Source of the DNA: Mycobacterium paraffinicum
GTDB taxonomy: Bacteria > Actinomycetota > Actinomycetes > Mycobacteriales > Mycobacteriaceae
Direction of reading: 5' to 3'
Assembly: GCF_001907675.1 (NCBI RefSeq)
Contig: NZ_MPNT01000015.1
Coordinates: forward strand, 62,001-126,000
DNA: 64,000 bases
In this document: one piece after another, positions 10,282 through 18,514 of the stretch
How the letters are laid out: each line of letters begins with the position of its first letter
Position numbering within the stretch: the first letter of the stretch is position 1
The notes under the pieces: generated by a model
What the model was told of the DNA's origin: nothing
What the model saw: only the letters and a program-made list of their open reading frames with translations
The model's database searches: none
Program-made: the position numbers and the translations under genes

Positions 10282-11093
10282 GAGTCGGCTTCATCGGCCT
10301 GGGCAGTCAGGGCGGCCCCATGGCGCGCCGGATCGTCGAGGGCGGCTACGAGACGACGCTGTGGGCGCGCCGTCCCGCGACCCTCGAGGCGTTCGCCGAC
10401 ACCACCGCGAAGGTCGCCGGGTCACCCGCCGAGCTCGCCGCCGCCAGCGATCTGGTCTGCCTCTGCGTCGTGGGCGACGCCGACATCGACGAGATCACGT
10501 CCGGTGACCATGGCGTGCTGGCCGCGATGAAGCCGGGCGGTGTTATCGCCGTCCACAGCACCGTGCACCCCAACACCTGCCGCGAACTCGCGAAGAAGGC
10601 AGCAGCCAAGGGGATTTCGGTCGTCGACGCGCCGGTGAGCGGCGGCGCCCCTGCCGCGTCCGAAGGGCGTCTGCTGGTGATGGCCGGCGGCGACGCCGAC
10701 GCCGTCGCGCGGTGCCGCCCGGTCTTCGCCACCTATGCCGATCCGATCGTCCACCTCGGCGAGCTGGGTTCCGGTCAAACCACGAAACTGCTCAACAACC
10801 TACTCTTCACCGCCCACCTGGCCACCGCGGCAACCACGCTCTCGCTGGCCGATGCACTCGGTGTCGACCCGGACCGTCTCACGGAAGTGATATCCCGCAG
10901 CAGCGGGAACAGCTTCGCGCTCAACGCCCTTGGCGGCATCGGCGGACTGGACCGGCTTGCCGGGGTGGCCGGGACGCTGCTGCAAAAGGACGTCCGCCTG
11001 GTGGTGGACCTGGCAGACCGAGCCGGCGCGAACGGCGGCGCCGTCCTGAAAGCGGCCGACGCCGCGCTGACCCTCATGGGGCATCCGCGGTGA
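10278..11093 (+). CDS. NAD(P)-dependent 3-hydroxyisobutyrate dehydrogenase-like oxidoreductase (1)
   Basis: The N-terminal Rossmann motif is GFIGLGSQGGPM, followed by the substrate-binding DAPVSGG signature and the catalytic-lysine motif GSGQTTKLLNN, all typical of the beta-hydroxyacid dehydrogenase family. The length of 271 residues is slightly below the usual ~290. It overlaps the preceding hydrolase by ATGA. It likely oxidises a 3-hydroxyacid or reduces a semialdehyde. A paralogue follows immediately, so the two may act as a heteromer or on successive intermediates. Confidence 0.87.
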   Translation: MRVGFIGLGSQGGPMARRIVEGGYETTLWARRPATLEAFADTTAKVAGSPAELAAASDLVCLCVVGDADIDEITSGDHGVLAAMKPGGVIAVHSTVHPNTCRELAKKAAAKGISVVDAPVSGGAPAASEGRLLVMAGGDADAVARCRPVFATYADPIVHLGELGSGQTTKLLNNLLFTAHLATAATTLSLADALGVDPDRLTEVISRSSGNSFALNALGGIGGLDRLAGVAGTLLQKDVRLVVDLADRAGANGGAVLKAADAALTLMGHPR

Positions 11094-11890
11094 GGGTCGG
11101 ATTCGTCGGTGCGGGCCGGATGGGCCGCCCCATGGTGGCCCGCCTGGTGGCGGCCGGCCACGACGTCCGCGTCCTGGGACGGACACCCGAAAACCGCGGC
11201 GAGCTCGAGCGGCTCGGCGCGCACGCGGTGGCCGACCCGGCCGAGACGGGTCGCCGGGCCGACATCGTGGTGCTCTGCGTGTTCACCGAACAGCAGGTGC
11301 GGGAGGTATGCCTGGACGGCGGACTGCTGTCCGCCATGCCGCCCGGGTCGGCGCTGGTGGTGCACACCACCGCCAGCCCGAACACCATCGACGCGCTCGC
11401 CGCACACGCCGAACGCGTCGACGTCGTCGACGCGGCGGTCAGCGGCGGCCCACACGACGTCGCGGCCGGCCGGCTCACGCTGTTCGTGGGTGGCGCGGAC
11501 GACGCGGTGACGCGGGTGCGGCCGGTGCTGGACTGCTACGGCGATCCGGTCCTCCACGTCGGCCCGCGAGGCTCCGGCCAGAAAGTGAAGCTGGTCAACA
11601 ACGCGTTGTTCGCGGGCCACATCGGGCTGCTCGTGGAGGCGGTGGGGTTGAGCGAGCGGCTTGGCGTGCCGGAATCGACGCTGCTGCGCGCGCTGTCGCA
11701 CGGCAGCGCAGCCAGCCGCGTCCTGAGCCTCGCGGCGGCCGGCGGCTCCATCGCGTCGTTCATCGAGGTTGCCGGTGAATTCGTGAACAAGGACGTGAGC
11801 GTGGCGCGTGGCATCGCGCAGGAAATCGGCACTGAGCTGGGCGCGCTGGACGACGCAATCAACGCCATCGGCGCCCCGAACGGGGTTTGA
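11090..11890 (+). CDS. NAD(P)-dependent 3-hydroxyisobutyrate dehydrogenase-like oxidoreductase (2)
   Basis: This is a second member of the same family in tandem, with GFVGAGRMGRPM, DAAVSGG and GSGQKVKLVNN. The GTG start at 11090 overlaps the previous stop as GTGA, so the much longer upstream reading frame is a shadow of the upstream paralogue. It encodes 266 residues. The tandem pair with clearly diverged sequences suggests an old duplication. It ends the operon; a 111-nt spacer with a palindrome separates it from the P450 gene. Confidence 0.87.
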   Translation: MRVGFVGAGRMGRPMVARLVAAGHDVRVLGRTPENRGELERLGAHAVADPAETGRRADIVVLCVFTEQQVREVCLDGGLLSAMPPGSALVVHTTASPNTIDALAAHAERVDVVDAAVSGGPHDVAAGRLTLFVGGADDAVTRVRPVLDCYGDPVLHVGPRGSGQKVKLVNNALFAGHIGLLVEAVGLSERLGVPESTLLRALSHGSAASRVLSLAAAGGSIASFIEVAGEFVNKDVSVARGIAQEIGTELGALDDAINAIGAPNGV

Positions 11891-11940
11891 GATGCCAGCG
11901 TTTCGGTCTTTCCGGTTCGTCACGAAGGTATTACCGTTAG

Positions 11941-11968
11941 CGTTACAGTCAACGACTCGGCTGTAACG
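11941..11968. promoter_or_regulatory. candidate operator upstream of P450/ferredoxin genes
   Basis: A perfect inverted repeat CGTTACAG - 12 nt - CTGTAACG lies 33 nt before the P450 start. A wider pair, ACCGTTA (11933-11939) and TAACGGT (11964-11970), shares part of it. Its size and position fit a TetR-type operator. The cognate regulator is not obvious. Confidence 0.45.
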
Positions 11969-12001
11969 GTTCAGCCCACCCTCGCCGCTGAGGAGGATTC
12001 A

Positions 12002-13207
12002 GTGACAAAACCGAAGGTCGTCTTCGATCCGTACTCCGAGGACTACTACAACAATCCGTTCGACATCTATCGACGGATGCGCGAGGACGCGCCGTTGTAC
12101 TACGACGAAAAAGAGGACTTCTACGCGTTAACCCGCCACGTGGACGTCGCGGCGGCATTCAAAGACTTCGAGACCTATTCCTCGGCACGCGGCTGCGACC
12201 TGGCGATGGTGCGCCGGGGCATCCCGCCCGAACAGAAGTCGATCATCTTCATGGATCCGCCGGAGCACCGCCACATGCGCAGTCTGCTCAACAAGGCGTT
12301 CACCCCGCGGGCGATCCAATCGCAGGTGGAGACCGTCAACGAGGTGATCGACAAATACCTCGGCGCTTGCGATCCGGACAACTTTGACGTTGTGCAGGAC
12401 TTCTCCGGGCCGTTCCCGGTGGAGGTCATCACCCGGATGGCGGGGGTGCCGGAGGAATACCGCCAGCAGGTTCGCCACTGGATCGACACCAGCCTGCACC
12501 ACGAACCGGGACAGATCGAAGTCAGCGAGGCCGGCATGCAGGCCAACATCGACACCGCGATGTACTACTTCGGCCTGATCCAGGAGCGGCGCGCGGAGCC
12601 GCAGGACGACATGATCAGTAGGCTGATCGCCGCCGAGATCCCCGGCGAAGACGGTCAGCCTCGCAAACTTGACGACATCGAAATCACCGGCTTCGCGACG
12701 CTTTTGGGCGGGGCGGGGGCCGAGACCGTTACCAAGCTGCTCGGCAACGCGGCGGTGATCTTCGCCCGTCACCCCGACCAGTGGCAGAAGCTGCAGGACG
12801 ACCGCAGCAAGATCCCGGGGGCGGTGGAAGAGCTACTGCGCTACGAGGGGCCGGTGCAGTACAACGTGCGCTACACGCTAAAAGAGGCACACGTCAGCGG
12901 CGGCGTGATCCCTCCAGGCAAACCGGTGTTCCTCTGCGGAGCCGCGGCCAACCGCGACCCGGATGCCTTCACCGACGCCGACACCTTCGACATCGAGCGC
13001 GACCAGACCGAGGCGCAGCACCTGGGGCTCGGGTACGGGATTCACAGCTGCCTGGGCGCCGCACTGGCCCGCCTGGAAAGCAGGATCGCGCTCGAGCGGC
13101 TCCTCGACTTCATGCCGCGCTACGAGGTGGACTGGGCTGGCTGCCAACGGGTAACCATGCAGAACGTCGCGGGCTGGAAGAACGTGCCCGTCAAGGTACT
13201 TCGGTAA
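12002..13207 (+). CDS. cytochrome P450 (1)
   Basis: This 401-residue soluble bacterial P450 has an I-helix variant LLGGAGAETVTKLL, a K-helix ExxR (EELLR) and the heme-binding loop GLGYGIHSCLG with the thiolate ligand at about Cys350. The usual phenylalanine that starts the heme loop is leucine here. The GTG start has AGGAGGA a few bases upstream. A ferredoxin gene follows after 10 nt and is its likely electron donor. The reaction is presumably hydroxylation of a lipid, steroid or terpenoid; I cannot assign a CYP family number. Confidence 0.9.
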   Translation: MTKPKVVFDPYSEDYYNNPFDIYRRMREDAPLYYDEKEDFYALTRHVDVAAAFKDFETYSSARGCDLAMVRRGIPPEQKSIIFMDPPEHRHMRSLLNKAFTPRAIQSQVETVNEVIDKYLGACDPDNFDVVQDFSGPFPVEVITRMAGVPEEYRQQVRHWIDTSLHHEPGQIEVSEAGMQANIDTAMYYFGLIQERRAEPQDDMISRLIAAEIPGEDGQPRKLDDIEITGFATLLGGAGAETVTKLLGNAAVIFARHPDQWQKLQDDRSKIPGAVEELLRYEGPVQYNVRYTLKEAHVSGGVIPPGKPVFLCGAAANRDPDAFTDADTFDIERDQTEAQHLGLGYGIHSCLGAALARLESRIALERLLDFMPRYEVDWAGCQRVTMQNVAGWKNVPVKVLR

Positions 13208-13217
13208 GGGGGTTGCC

Positions 13218-13418
13218 GTGACAAAGAAAATCGAAGTCGATTGGGGGCTCTGCGAGAGCAATGGTGTCTGCATGGGCATCAATCCGGAGATTTTTCTCCT
13301 CGGCGACGACGACATGCTGAGCGTCTTGCAGGAAGAAGTCACCCCGGAGAACGAGGCGGACGTGCGTGAGGCCGTTCGTCAGTGCCCGCGGCAGGCCATT
13401 TCGATCGTGGGCGAGTAA
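13218..13418 (+). CDS. 3Fe-4S ferredoxin, Asn variant (P450 partner)
   Basis: This 66-residue ferredoxin carries CESNGVC and a distal CP motif. In this family the residue in the middle of C-x2-X-x2-C replaces the fourth cluster cysteine; here it is asparagine. Mycobacterial P450-linked ferredoxins vary at this position, which tunes redox potential. A GTG start follows the G-rich AAGGGGG. It is co-transcribed with the P450 just upstream. Confidence 0.9.
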   Translation: MTKKIEVDWGLCESNGVCMGINPEIFLLGDDDMLSVLQEEVTPENEADVREAVRQCPRQAISIVGE

Positions 13419-13421
13419 CGA

Positions 13422-13706
13422 TCAGAATCCGGACAGGATGACGGCGTTGCAGTCCGCTGCGGCCTGCCGCAGTTTCGCCGCCTTCTGGTAACCCTCGGAC
13501 TCGTACCACGCGCGGGCCGCGTCCACCGATTCGAATTCCAGCACGACGGTCTGCTCGCCGTGCCAGGTGCCCTCGATCACCCGGGGAGCGGTATCCACCG
13601 CCAGAATGGTGGCCCCGGCCATCGCCGAACCGGCGGCCCGCGCATAGGCTTTCATGCCCTCCGGGTCCTTGATGGCCTCCGTGAGGATGACATACCCCTT
13701 CGCCAC
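13422..13706 (-). CDS. DUF1330 family protein
   Basis: This 94-residue protein has the DUF1330 pattern of the dimeric alpha/beta barrel (ferredoxin-like) fold: GYVILTEAIKDPEGMKAY near the start and VLEFESVDAARAWYES in the middle. The GTG start has AAGGAG five bases upstream. It is the last gene of a minus-strand P450-ferredoxin-DUF1330 unit, 18 nt after the ferredoxin. Its biochemical role is unknown. It converges with the plus-strand ferredoxin 3 nt away. Confidence 0.8.
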   Translation of the reverse strand: MAKGYVILTEAIKDPEGMKAYARAAGSAMAGATILAVDTAPRVIEGTWHGEQTVVLEFESVDAARAWYESEGYQKAAKLRQAAADCNAVILSGF

Positions 13707-13724
13707 TGAATCTCCTTGACTGGA

Positions 13725-13913
13725 TTAGATTTTGCTGATCGCCTGCTCGGGACAGCACTCGATGGCCTCTTCGGTGGCCGCTTCGAATTCCGTTGGGACA
13801 TCGGACTCTATCGCCTCGGCGTAGCCGTCGTCGGTCAGGCCGAACACCTCTGGGCACAGCGTCGTGCAGACGCCGTGGCCGCGGCAGCGCTGGTCGTCGA
13901 CCGTGACTTTCAT
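13725..13913 (-). CDS. 3Fe-4S ferredoxin, His variant (P450 partner)
   Basis: This 62-residue ferredoxin has CRGHGVC and a distal CCPEQAI motif, so the variable cluster position is histidine. Its ATG overlaps the stop of the upstream P450 by 4 nt (ATGA), giving tight coupling. It should deliver electrons to that P450. It is distinct in sequence from the Asn-type ferredoxin about 300 bp away. Confidence 0.92.
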   Translation of the reverse strand: MKVTVDDQRCRGHGVCTTLCPEVFGLTDDGYAEAIESDVPTEFEAATEEAIECCPEQAISKI

Positions 13914-15181
13914 GCCGGCGTGAACTCCAGGTGCAGCTCGGTCAGGCCGCGCAGGATGTACGTCGGAACGTATTGGTAGCGACGGTCATTCGCCGGGCCG
14001 TGGGCCTTCTCGTCGATCCTGATATCCGACGTTCGGTCGAGCAGGCGTTCGATCGCCACCCGGGTTTCGGCGCGCGCCAACGGGGCGCCCGGGCAGCTGT
14101 GGATACCGCGCCCAAACGAGATGTGCTGCCGGGCGTTCTTGCGGGCCGGGTCGAAGGTGCTCGGGTCTTCGAACCGACGGGGATCACGGTTGGCGGCCGC
14201 CTGCACCACCATCACGGTGGTTCCCGCCGGCAGATCGACACCCCCGACATTGACGGGCACCCGATTCAATCGGAAGTCGCCCTTGACCGGGCTCTCGTGC
14301 CGCAACGACTCCTCGATGAAGTTGGGGATCAGACTGCGGTCCTTGCGTAATTGCGCCTGGATGTCCGGCCGCTCCCCGAGAGTCTGCAGGGCGGCGCCCA
14401 GCAGCCGCACGGTGGTCTCCTGGCCCGCGGAAAACACGTTGCTGGCCACCCGGGCCACGTCTTCGACGTCGGGGGTCGAGCCGTCCGGGTAGGTGGCCGT
14501 CGCCAGGCCGGTCAGCACATCGTCGCGCGGCTCGCGCCGGCGGTCCCGAACGTAGTCGGAGAAGAGCCCGTAGAGGAATTCCAGCGGGCTGTGCGCCAGC
14601 GAGCCCTTGGTGCCGCCGACGCCGCCGCCGGAATGGTCGCGAATGCCCTTGACGAACTTGTCTCGATCCTCCTCGGGCACGCCGAGCAGGTCGGCGATGA
14701 CCAGCAGCGTGAACGGGCCGGCGAAGCCCTTGATCCAGTCGCCGTGACCGGGCGCCAGGAATGTGTCGAGCACTTCGTCGGCGAGCACCCACATGGCGTC
14801 CTCGTTCTCCTTGAGGCGCTTCGGGGTGATCAGCCGCATCAGCAGCGAACGGTGGTTGGTGTGGATCGGCGGGTCGAGGGTGGGCAGCTGGTCGCTGAAC
14901 GGCAGCTCGTCGCGGTGTTTTTCGATCAGCTCGGTGATGTCGTCCCCTTCCAGCGGTACCGGGAAGCCGGGGAATGGACCGGTCACCGAGATGCAGGAGG
15001 ACCAGGTCTCGGCGTCGTTGAGGACCGCGCACGCCTCCTCCCAGCCGGTGATCATGGTGACGCCGTGGTGGCCCTCGCGGGTGACGGGGCACCGCGCTCG
15101 CAGGGCCTCGTAGTAGGGGTACGGGTCTTCGATCAGCTCGCTGCCGCGGAAGAAGTCCCACTCGGAGAATTCGTTCGCCAT
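13910..15181 (-). CDS. cytochrome P450 (2)
   Basis: This 423-residue P450 has the I-helix motif SAGQETT, ExxR within EESLRHE, and the heme loop FGRGIHSCPG with the ligand at Cys363. The C-terminal region is followed at once by its ferredoxin with a 4-nt overlap. The 5' side has a TGAGAA-containing sequence with a weak GAGA...TCTC dyad near 15208-15222, loosely like the palindrome seen elsewhere in the window. The substrate is not predictable by eye; a hydrophobic lipid or terpenoid is likely. Confidence 0.92.
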   Translation of the reverse strand: MANEFSEWDFFRGSELIEDPYPYYEALRARCPVTREGHHGVTMITGWEEACAVLNDAETWSSCISVTGPFPGFPVPLEGDDITELIEKHRDELPFSDQLPTLDPPIHTNHRSLLMRLITPKRLKENEDAMWVLADEVLDTFLAPGHGDWIKGFAGPFTLLVIADLLGVPEEDRDKFVKGIRDHSGGGVGGTKGSLAHSPLEFLYGLFSDYVRDRRREPRDDVLTGLATATYPDGSTPDVEDVARVASNVFSAGQETTVRLLGAALQTLGERPDIQAQLRKDRSLIPNFIEESLRHESPVKGDFRLNRVPVNVGGVDLPAGTTVMVVQAAANRDPRRFEDPSTFDPARKNARQHISFGRGIHSCPGAPLARAETRVAIERLLDRTSDIRIDEKAHGPANDRRYQYVPTYILRGLTELHLEFTPA

Positions 15182-15305
15182 CTCCTGCTCCTTGAATCTC
15201 GGCTAGTGAGAACGCGCCTCTCGCAGATGAGTATTACATTTCCACACGGCAAGGTGGTCGTCAACGAAGGGGACGCAACGAAGCGCGGGACGACGGTATG
15301 CGGCG

Positions 15306-15821
15306 TCAGCTGGCGGGGATCAGATCGGCGGCGACCGACGGCCACGCGAGCAGGCCGCTGCGGAAGGTCTCGACGTGGCCGATCGAGCCGCACGGCAGCG
15401 CGGCGGCCGCCAGCGCCTGCGCCTTGAACGTGCGGGCGGCCATGCTTAGCCGGTGCTGCACCAGCCCGACGCTGTCGTCGAGTTCGGCCGGCCACGTCTC
15501 GCCCCACAGCGTGACCTCGGTGACGCCATGGTCGAGGGCCTGCAGCACCCCTTGGCGCACCCGCGAGTCGCAGCCGAACAGGTCCGCCGCGGCCGCCAGG
15601 GCCTGGGGACGGGGGCGGGATTGCACCGAGGCCAACGCGCCTTCGAGGTCGATCACCCGGGCGCCGAGGATCTGCAGCGGTCGATCGTCCGCGCGGCCGG
15701 CCAGGTCCGCCAGCAGCACGGTCACGTCCCACCCCGCCATCGCCCGGTCGAAGAGCCAGCCGCCGGCGAACCGCACCACGTCGACCGCGGTGGCGGCGAC
15801 CACGTCGAGCCGGTATCTCAT
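15306..15821 (-). CDS. conserved hypothetical protein coupled to TetR
   Basis: I do not recognise a named family in this 171-residue protein. It begins MRYRLDVVAATAVDVVRFAGG and contains an LFDRAMAGWDVTVLLAD stretch suggesting a Rossmann-like or receiver-like alpha/beta fold. The ATG at 15821 overlaps the TetR stop by 4 nt (ATGA), which sets the start against a longer upstream frame and implies a shared mRNA. Such coupling suggests a role in the same response as the regulator. Confidence 0.7.
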   Translation of the reverse strand: MRYRLDVVAATAVDVVRFAGGWLFDRAMAGWDVTVLLADLAGRADDRPLQILGARVIDLEGALASVQSRPRPQALAAAADLFGCDSRVRQGVLQALDHGVTEVTLWGETWPAELDDSVGLVQHRLSMAARTFKAQALAAAALPCGSIGHVETFRSGLLAWPSVAADLIPAS

Positions 15822-16432
15822 GTCCTGGCGCGGCTCTTCGACGGGGCGAAGTCCCGCGCCAGCGTCTCGGCGTACTGCTTGAACACCTCGGTTAGCGGTA
15901 CCGATGGATCGAGCAACCATGTGGTTTCCATTCCGTGGACGAAGGCGAGGATTTCTACTGCCTTGACGGCGGGGTCTATGTCCGCCCGGTACCGGCCATC
16001 GGCCTGCCCGCGGCGGATGAGGTCGGCGACGATGTCGGTCGCGGCGCGATGCCGGGCCAGCATCCGGTCGTGCAGTGGAGCGTCGGGGAGGATGTTCTCG
16101 ACCAGCAGCACCGTGAACGTTCCGACCAGTTCGGGCGCCCGGTTGAACCGGTCGGCGACCTGGGCGATCTGGGCGAAGAGATCGCCGGTCCGGTCGGCGT
16201 GCAGGTCGTCGTCGAGGTCGCGGGCGTCAAGGACCGCGTGCAGCAGCTGTTCTTTGGACTCGAAGTGATGCAGCAAGCCGGCGGGGGTGACCCCGGCCTC
16301 GCCGGCGATCTGGGCGAGGGTGGTGCTGCGCCAGCCATTGCGCGTGAGCAGCCGTTGCGCGACCTCGAGGATCCGCTGCTTGCGGCCCTCGCCCTTGGCG
16401 AGCAACGTGTCGTAACGCCGTGTGTCGGGCAC
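15818..16432 (-). CDS. TetR/AcrR family transcriptional regulator (1)
   Basis: The N-terminal helix-turn-helix reads TTLAQIAGEAGVTPAGLLHHF, the typical TetR DNA-binding segment, followed by a helical ligand-binding domain; total length is 204 residues. The GTG at 16432 has GGAGT five bases upstream. A near-perfect 32-bp palindrome lies 29 nt upstream, consistent with autoregulation. The gene is translationally coupled to the downstream hypothetical protein. The effector is unknown; given the neighbours, an acyl-CoA or lipid ligand is plausible. Confidence 0.88.
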   Translation of the reverse strand: MPDTRRYDTLLAKGEGRKQRILEVAQRLLTRNGWRSTTLAQIAGEAGVTPAGLLHHFESKEQLLHAVLDARDLDDDLHADRTGDLFAQIAQVADRFNRAPELVGTFTVLLVENILPDAPLHDRMLARHRAATDIVADLIRRGQADGRYRADIDPAVKAVEILAFVHGMETTWLLDPSVPLTEVFKQYAETLARDFAPSKSRART

Positions 16433-16460
16433 CGGACTCCTTTGACCGATTGGTGGGCCG

Positions 16461-16492
16461 AACCAACCTAGTGAACAAACAGTAGGTTAGTT
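16461..16492. promoter_or_regulatory. candidate TetR operator
   Basis: The imperfect inverted repeat AACCAACCTA - 12 nt - TAGGTTAGTT (9 of 10 arm positions pair) lies between the thiolase stop and the TetR start. It is in the right place for autoregulation of the minus-strand TetR gene. Confidence 0.55.
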
Positions 16493-16551
16493 TCCCCGCT
16501 GTGACAAGGGTCACGCGCGGTGTCCTTTTTGGCGCGCGGCGACGCCCGGCG

Positions 16552-17700
16552 CTAGCGGACCAGCTCTACCAGGGTGGCGTTGGCGGTGCCGCCGCCCTCG
16601 CACATGGTCTGCAGTCCGTAGCGAATTCCGTTGGCGCGCATGTGGTGCGCCATCCGTGTCATCAAGACGGCCCCGGATGCACCCAACGGGTGCCCCAGGG
16701 CGATGGCGCCGCCGAGCGGGTTGACCCGTTCGGGGTCGGCCCCGGTCTCGGCGAGCCAGGCCAGCGGAACCGGCGCGAAGGCCTCGTTCACTTCGAACGC
16801 GCCCACCTCGGACAGGCCGACTCCAGCCTTCTTCAGCACCTTCTCGGTCGCCGGGATGGGCCCGGTGAGCATCAGCACCGGATCGGCCCCGGTCACCGCG
16901 CCGGCGAGGTAGCGCACCAGCGGGGCGAGCCCCAGCTCGACCGCCATCTCCGCGGTCGTCACCAGCAGCGCGGCGGCGCCGTCGGAGATCTGCGAGGAGT
17001 TGCCCGCGTGGATGACGCCGTCTTCGGTGAAGGCCGGCTTGAGGCCGCTGAGTTTCTCGACTGTGGTCCCCCGCCGCACGCCCTCGTCGGCCGCGACGAC
17101 AGTGTCGCCTTCGGTGAACACCGGCACGATCTGGCCGGTGAACGCGCCGGAATCCTGGGCGGCCGCGGCCCGTTCGTGAGATTGGGCGGAGTACTCATCG
17201 AGCCGGGTGCGGGAGAGACCCCACTTCTTGGCGATCATTTCCGCCGACAGGCCCTGGTTGAAGGAGAAGTCGTCGTAGCGAGCGAGGACCTTCGGGCCGT
17301 ACGGCATGCCGGTCGCCCGGGCCGAACCGAGCGGGACGCGGCTCATGACCTCGACGCCGCCGGCGACCACGACGTCCTGTTGGCCGGACATGACCGCGTG
17401 CACTGCGAAGTCGAGCGCCTGCTGGCTGGAGCCGCACGCGCGGTTCACGGTGGTCCCGGGGATGGACTCCGGCCAGCCGGCGGCCAGGACCGCGTAGCGG
17501 CCGATGTTGCTGGACTGGTCGCCGACCTGGGACACACAGCCCCAGATCACGTCGTCGACCATCTCCGGGCCGACGCCCGTGCGTTCCAGCAGTTCGTTGA
17601 GGACGACGGCGGACAGGTCCGCGGCGTGCATCCCGGCCAGGCCGCCGTTGCGCTTGCCCACCGCCGTGCGCACGGCTTCGACGATGACTGTTTCCCGCAT
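16552..17700 (-). CDS. acetyl-CoA acetyltransferase (thiolase)
   Basis: This 382-residue thiolase has all catalytic elements: nucleophile Cys89 in NRACGSS, His337 in GHPLGASGA, and the second cysteine Cys367 in CEGGGTAN, with NEAFA preceding. It should cleave 3-ketoacyl-CoA, the last step of beta-oxidation, or catalyse the reverse. The ATG at 17700 is supported by GGAG upstream and family length. It lies 4 nt after the enoyl-CoA hydratase-like gene and downstream of an acyl-CoA dehydrogenase, forming a beta-oxidation set. Confidence 0.93.
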   Translation of the reverse strand: MRETVIVEAVRTAVGKRNGGLAGMHAADLSAVVLNELLERTGVGPEMVDDVIWGCVSQVGDQSSNIGRYAVLAAGWPESIPGTTVNRACGSSQQALDFAVHAVMSGQQDVVVAGGVEVMSRVPLGSARATGMPYGPKVLARYDDFSFNQGLSAEMIAKKWGLSRTRLDEYSAQSHERAAAAQDSGAFTGQIVPVFTEGDTVVAADEGVRRGTTVEKLSGLKPAFTEDGVIHAGNSSQISDGAAALLVTTAEMAVELGLAPLVRYLAGAVTGADPVLMLTGPIPATEKVLKKAGVGLSEVGAFEVNEAFAPVPLAWLAETGADPERVNPLGGAIALGHPLGASGAVLMTRMAHHMRANGIRYGLQTMCEGGGTANATLVELVR

Positions 17701-17704
17701 GTCG

Positions 17705-18514
17705 CTACTCCGCTTCCTTGGATTTCGATAGCGCCCACCGACCAGTAAACGACGGCTCCCTCCGCTCGGCGAAGGCGGCATACGCGGCGGCCGCGTCGGC
17801 CGTCGCGAAATTGCCCACCTGAGCGCGGGCCTCGTTGGCCAGCGCGTCGCGCAAGGTGCTGTCGGCGCCCTCGTTCAACAGGGCCTTGGTGTGGGCGAGG
17901 GCGATCGGCGGGCCGGCCGCCAACCGGTCGGCGAGATCGTCGACGAAGGCGTCGATCTCCGCCGCCGGCGTCAACCAGGTCACCAGGTTCAACGCGTGCG
18001 CCTGCTGGGCGTCGATCGTCTCGGCGAGCAATGCGAGCCGCTTGGCCTGTTGCAGGCCAACGAGTTTGGGCAGCAGCCACGATCCGCCGAGGTCGATCGA
18101 CAGACCACGCTTGGAAAAAATCTGGCAGAACGTCGATTCCGGCGTTGCGACGACGAAGTCGCATCCCAGCGCGAGGTTCCATCCCGCCCCGACGGCCACT
18201 CCGGCCACCTTGGCGATGGTCGGTATCGCAAGTTCGTGCAGGGCCAGCGCCACGTCGGTCAGGCGCTGCAGCTTGTAATTCGGATGAATGTCGTCGGCGA
18301 CCGAGATGTCGGCGCCGGAACAGAAGCTGCCGCCGGAGCCGGTGAGCACGAGCGCCCGAACGCCGCGGTCGTGACCGGCGGCTTGCAGCGCGTCGCGCAA
18401 CGCGATCCACAGTTCGGGGTTGATCGCGTTCTTGCGGCGCGGGCGGTTGAGCGTGAGCGTGCGTACGCCGTCACGGTCCTCAGACAGCAGCACGGGCTCA
18501 CCGGGCGCGGTCAA
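17705..18514 (-). CDS. enoyl-CoA hydratase/isomerase family protein (1)
   Basis: This crotonase-fold protein of 269 residues has the oxyanion-hole segment SGGSFCSGAD and GVAVGAGWNLALGCDF. The two glutamates of a classical hydratase are not in place (GAGWN replaces GGGCE, and the second region reads KRGLSIDLGGS), so isomerase or other crotonase chemistry is possible. A TTG start at 18514 overlaps the acyl-CoA dehydrogenase stop (TTGA) and has GAGGAG upstream. Downstream GTG codons are alternatives. Confidence 0.85.
   Translation of the reverse strand: MTAPGEPVLLSEDRDGVRTLTLNRPRRKNAINPELWIALRDALQAAGHDRGVRALVLTGSGGSFCSGADISVADDIHPNYKLQRLTDVALALHELAIPTIAKVAGVAVGAGWNLALGCDFVVATPESTFCQIFSKRGLSIDLGGSWLLPKLVGLQQAKRLALLAETIDAQQAHALNLVTWLTPAAEIDAFVDDLADRLAAGPPIALAHTKALLNEGADSTLRDALANEARAQVGNFATADAAAAYAAFAERREPSFTGRWALSKSKEAE

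Noticed and set aside
10712..11089. Upstream extension of the second hydroxyacid dehydrogenase
   Set aside because: It is out of frame within the first dehydrogenase; the GTG at 11090 overlaps that gene's stop and starts a proper Rossmann motif.
15208..15222. Further GAGAA-type operator before P450 (2)
   Set aside because: Only the outer GAGA/TCTC positions pair; too weak to claim as a site.
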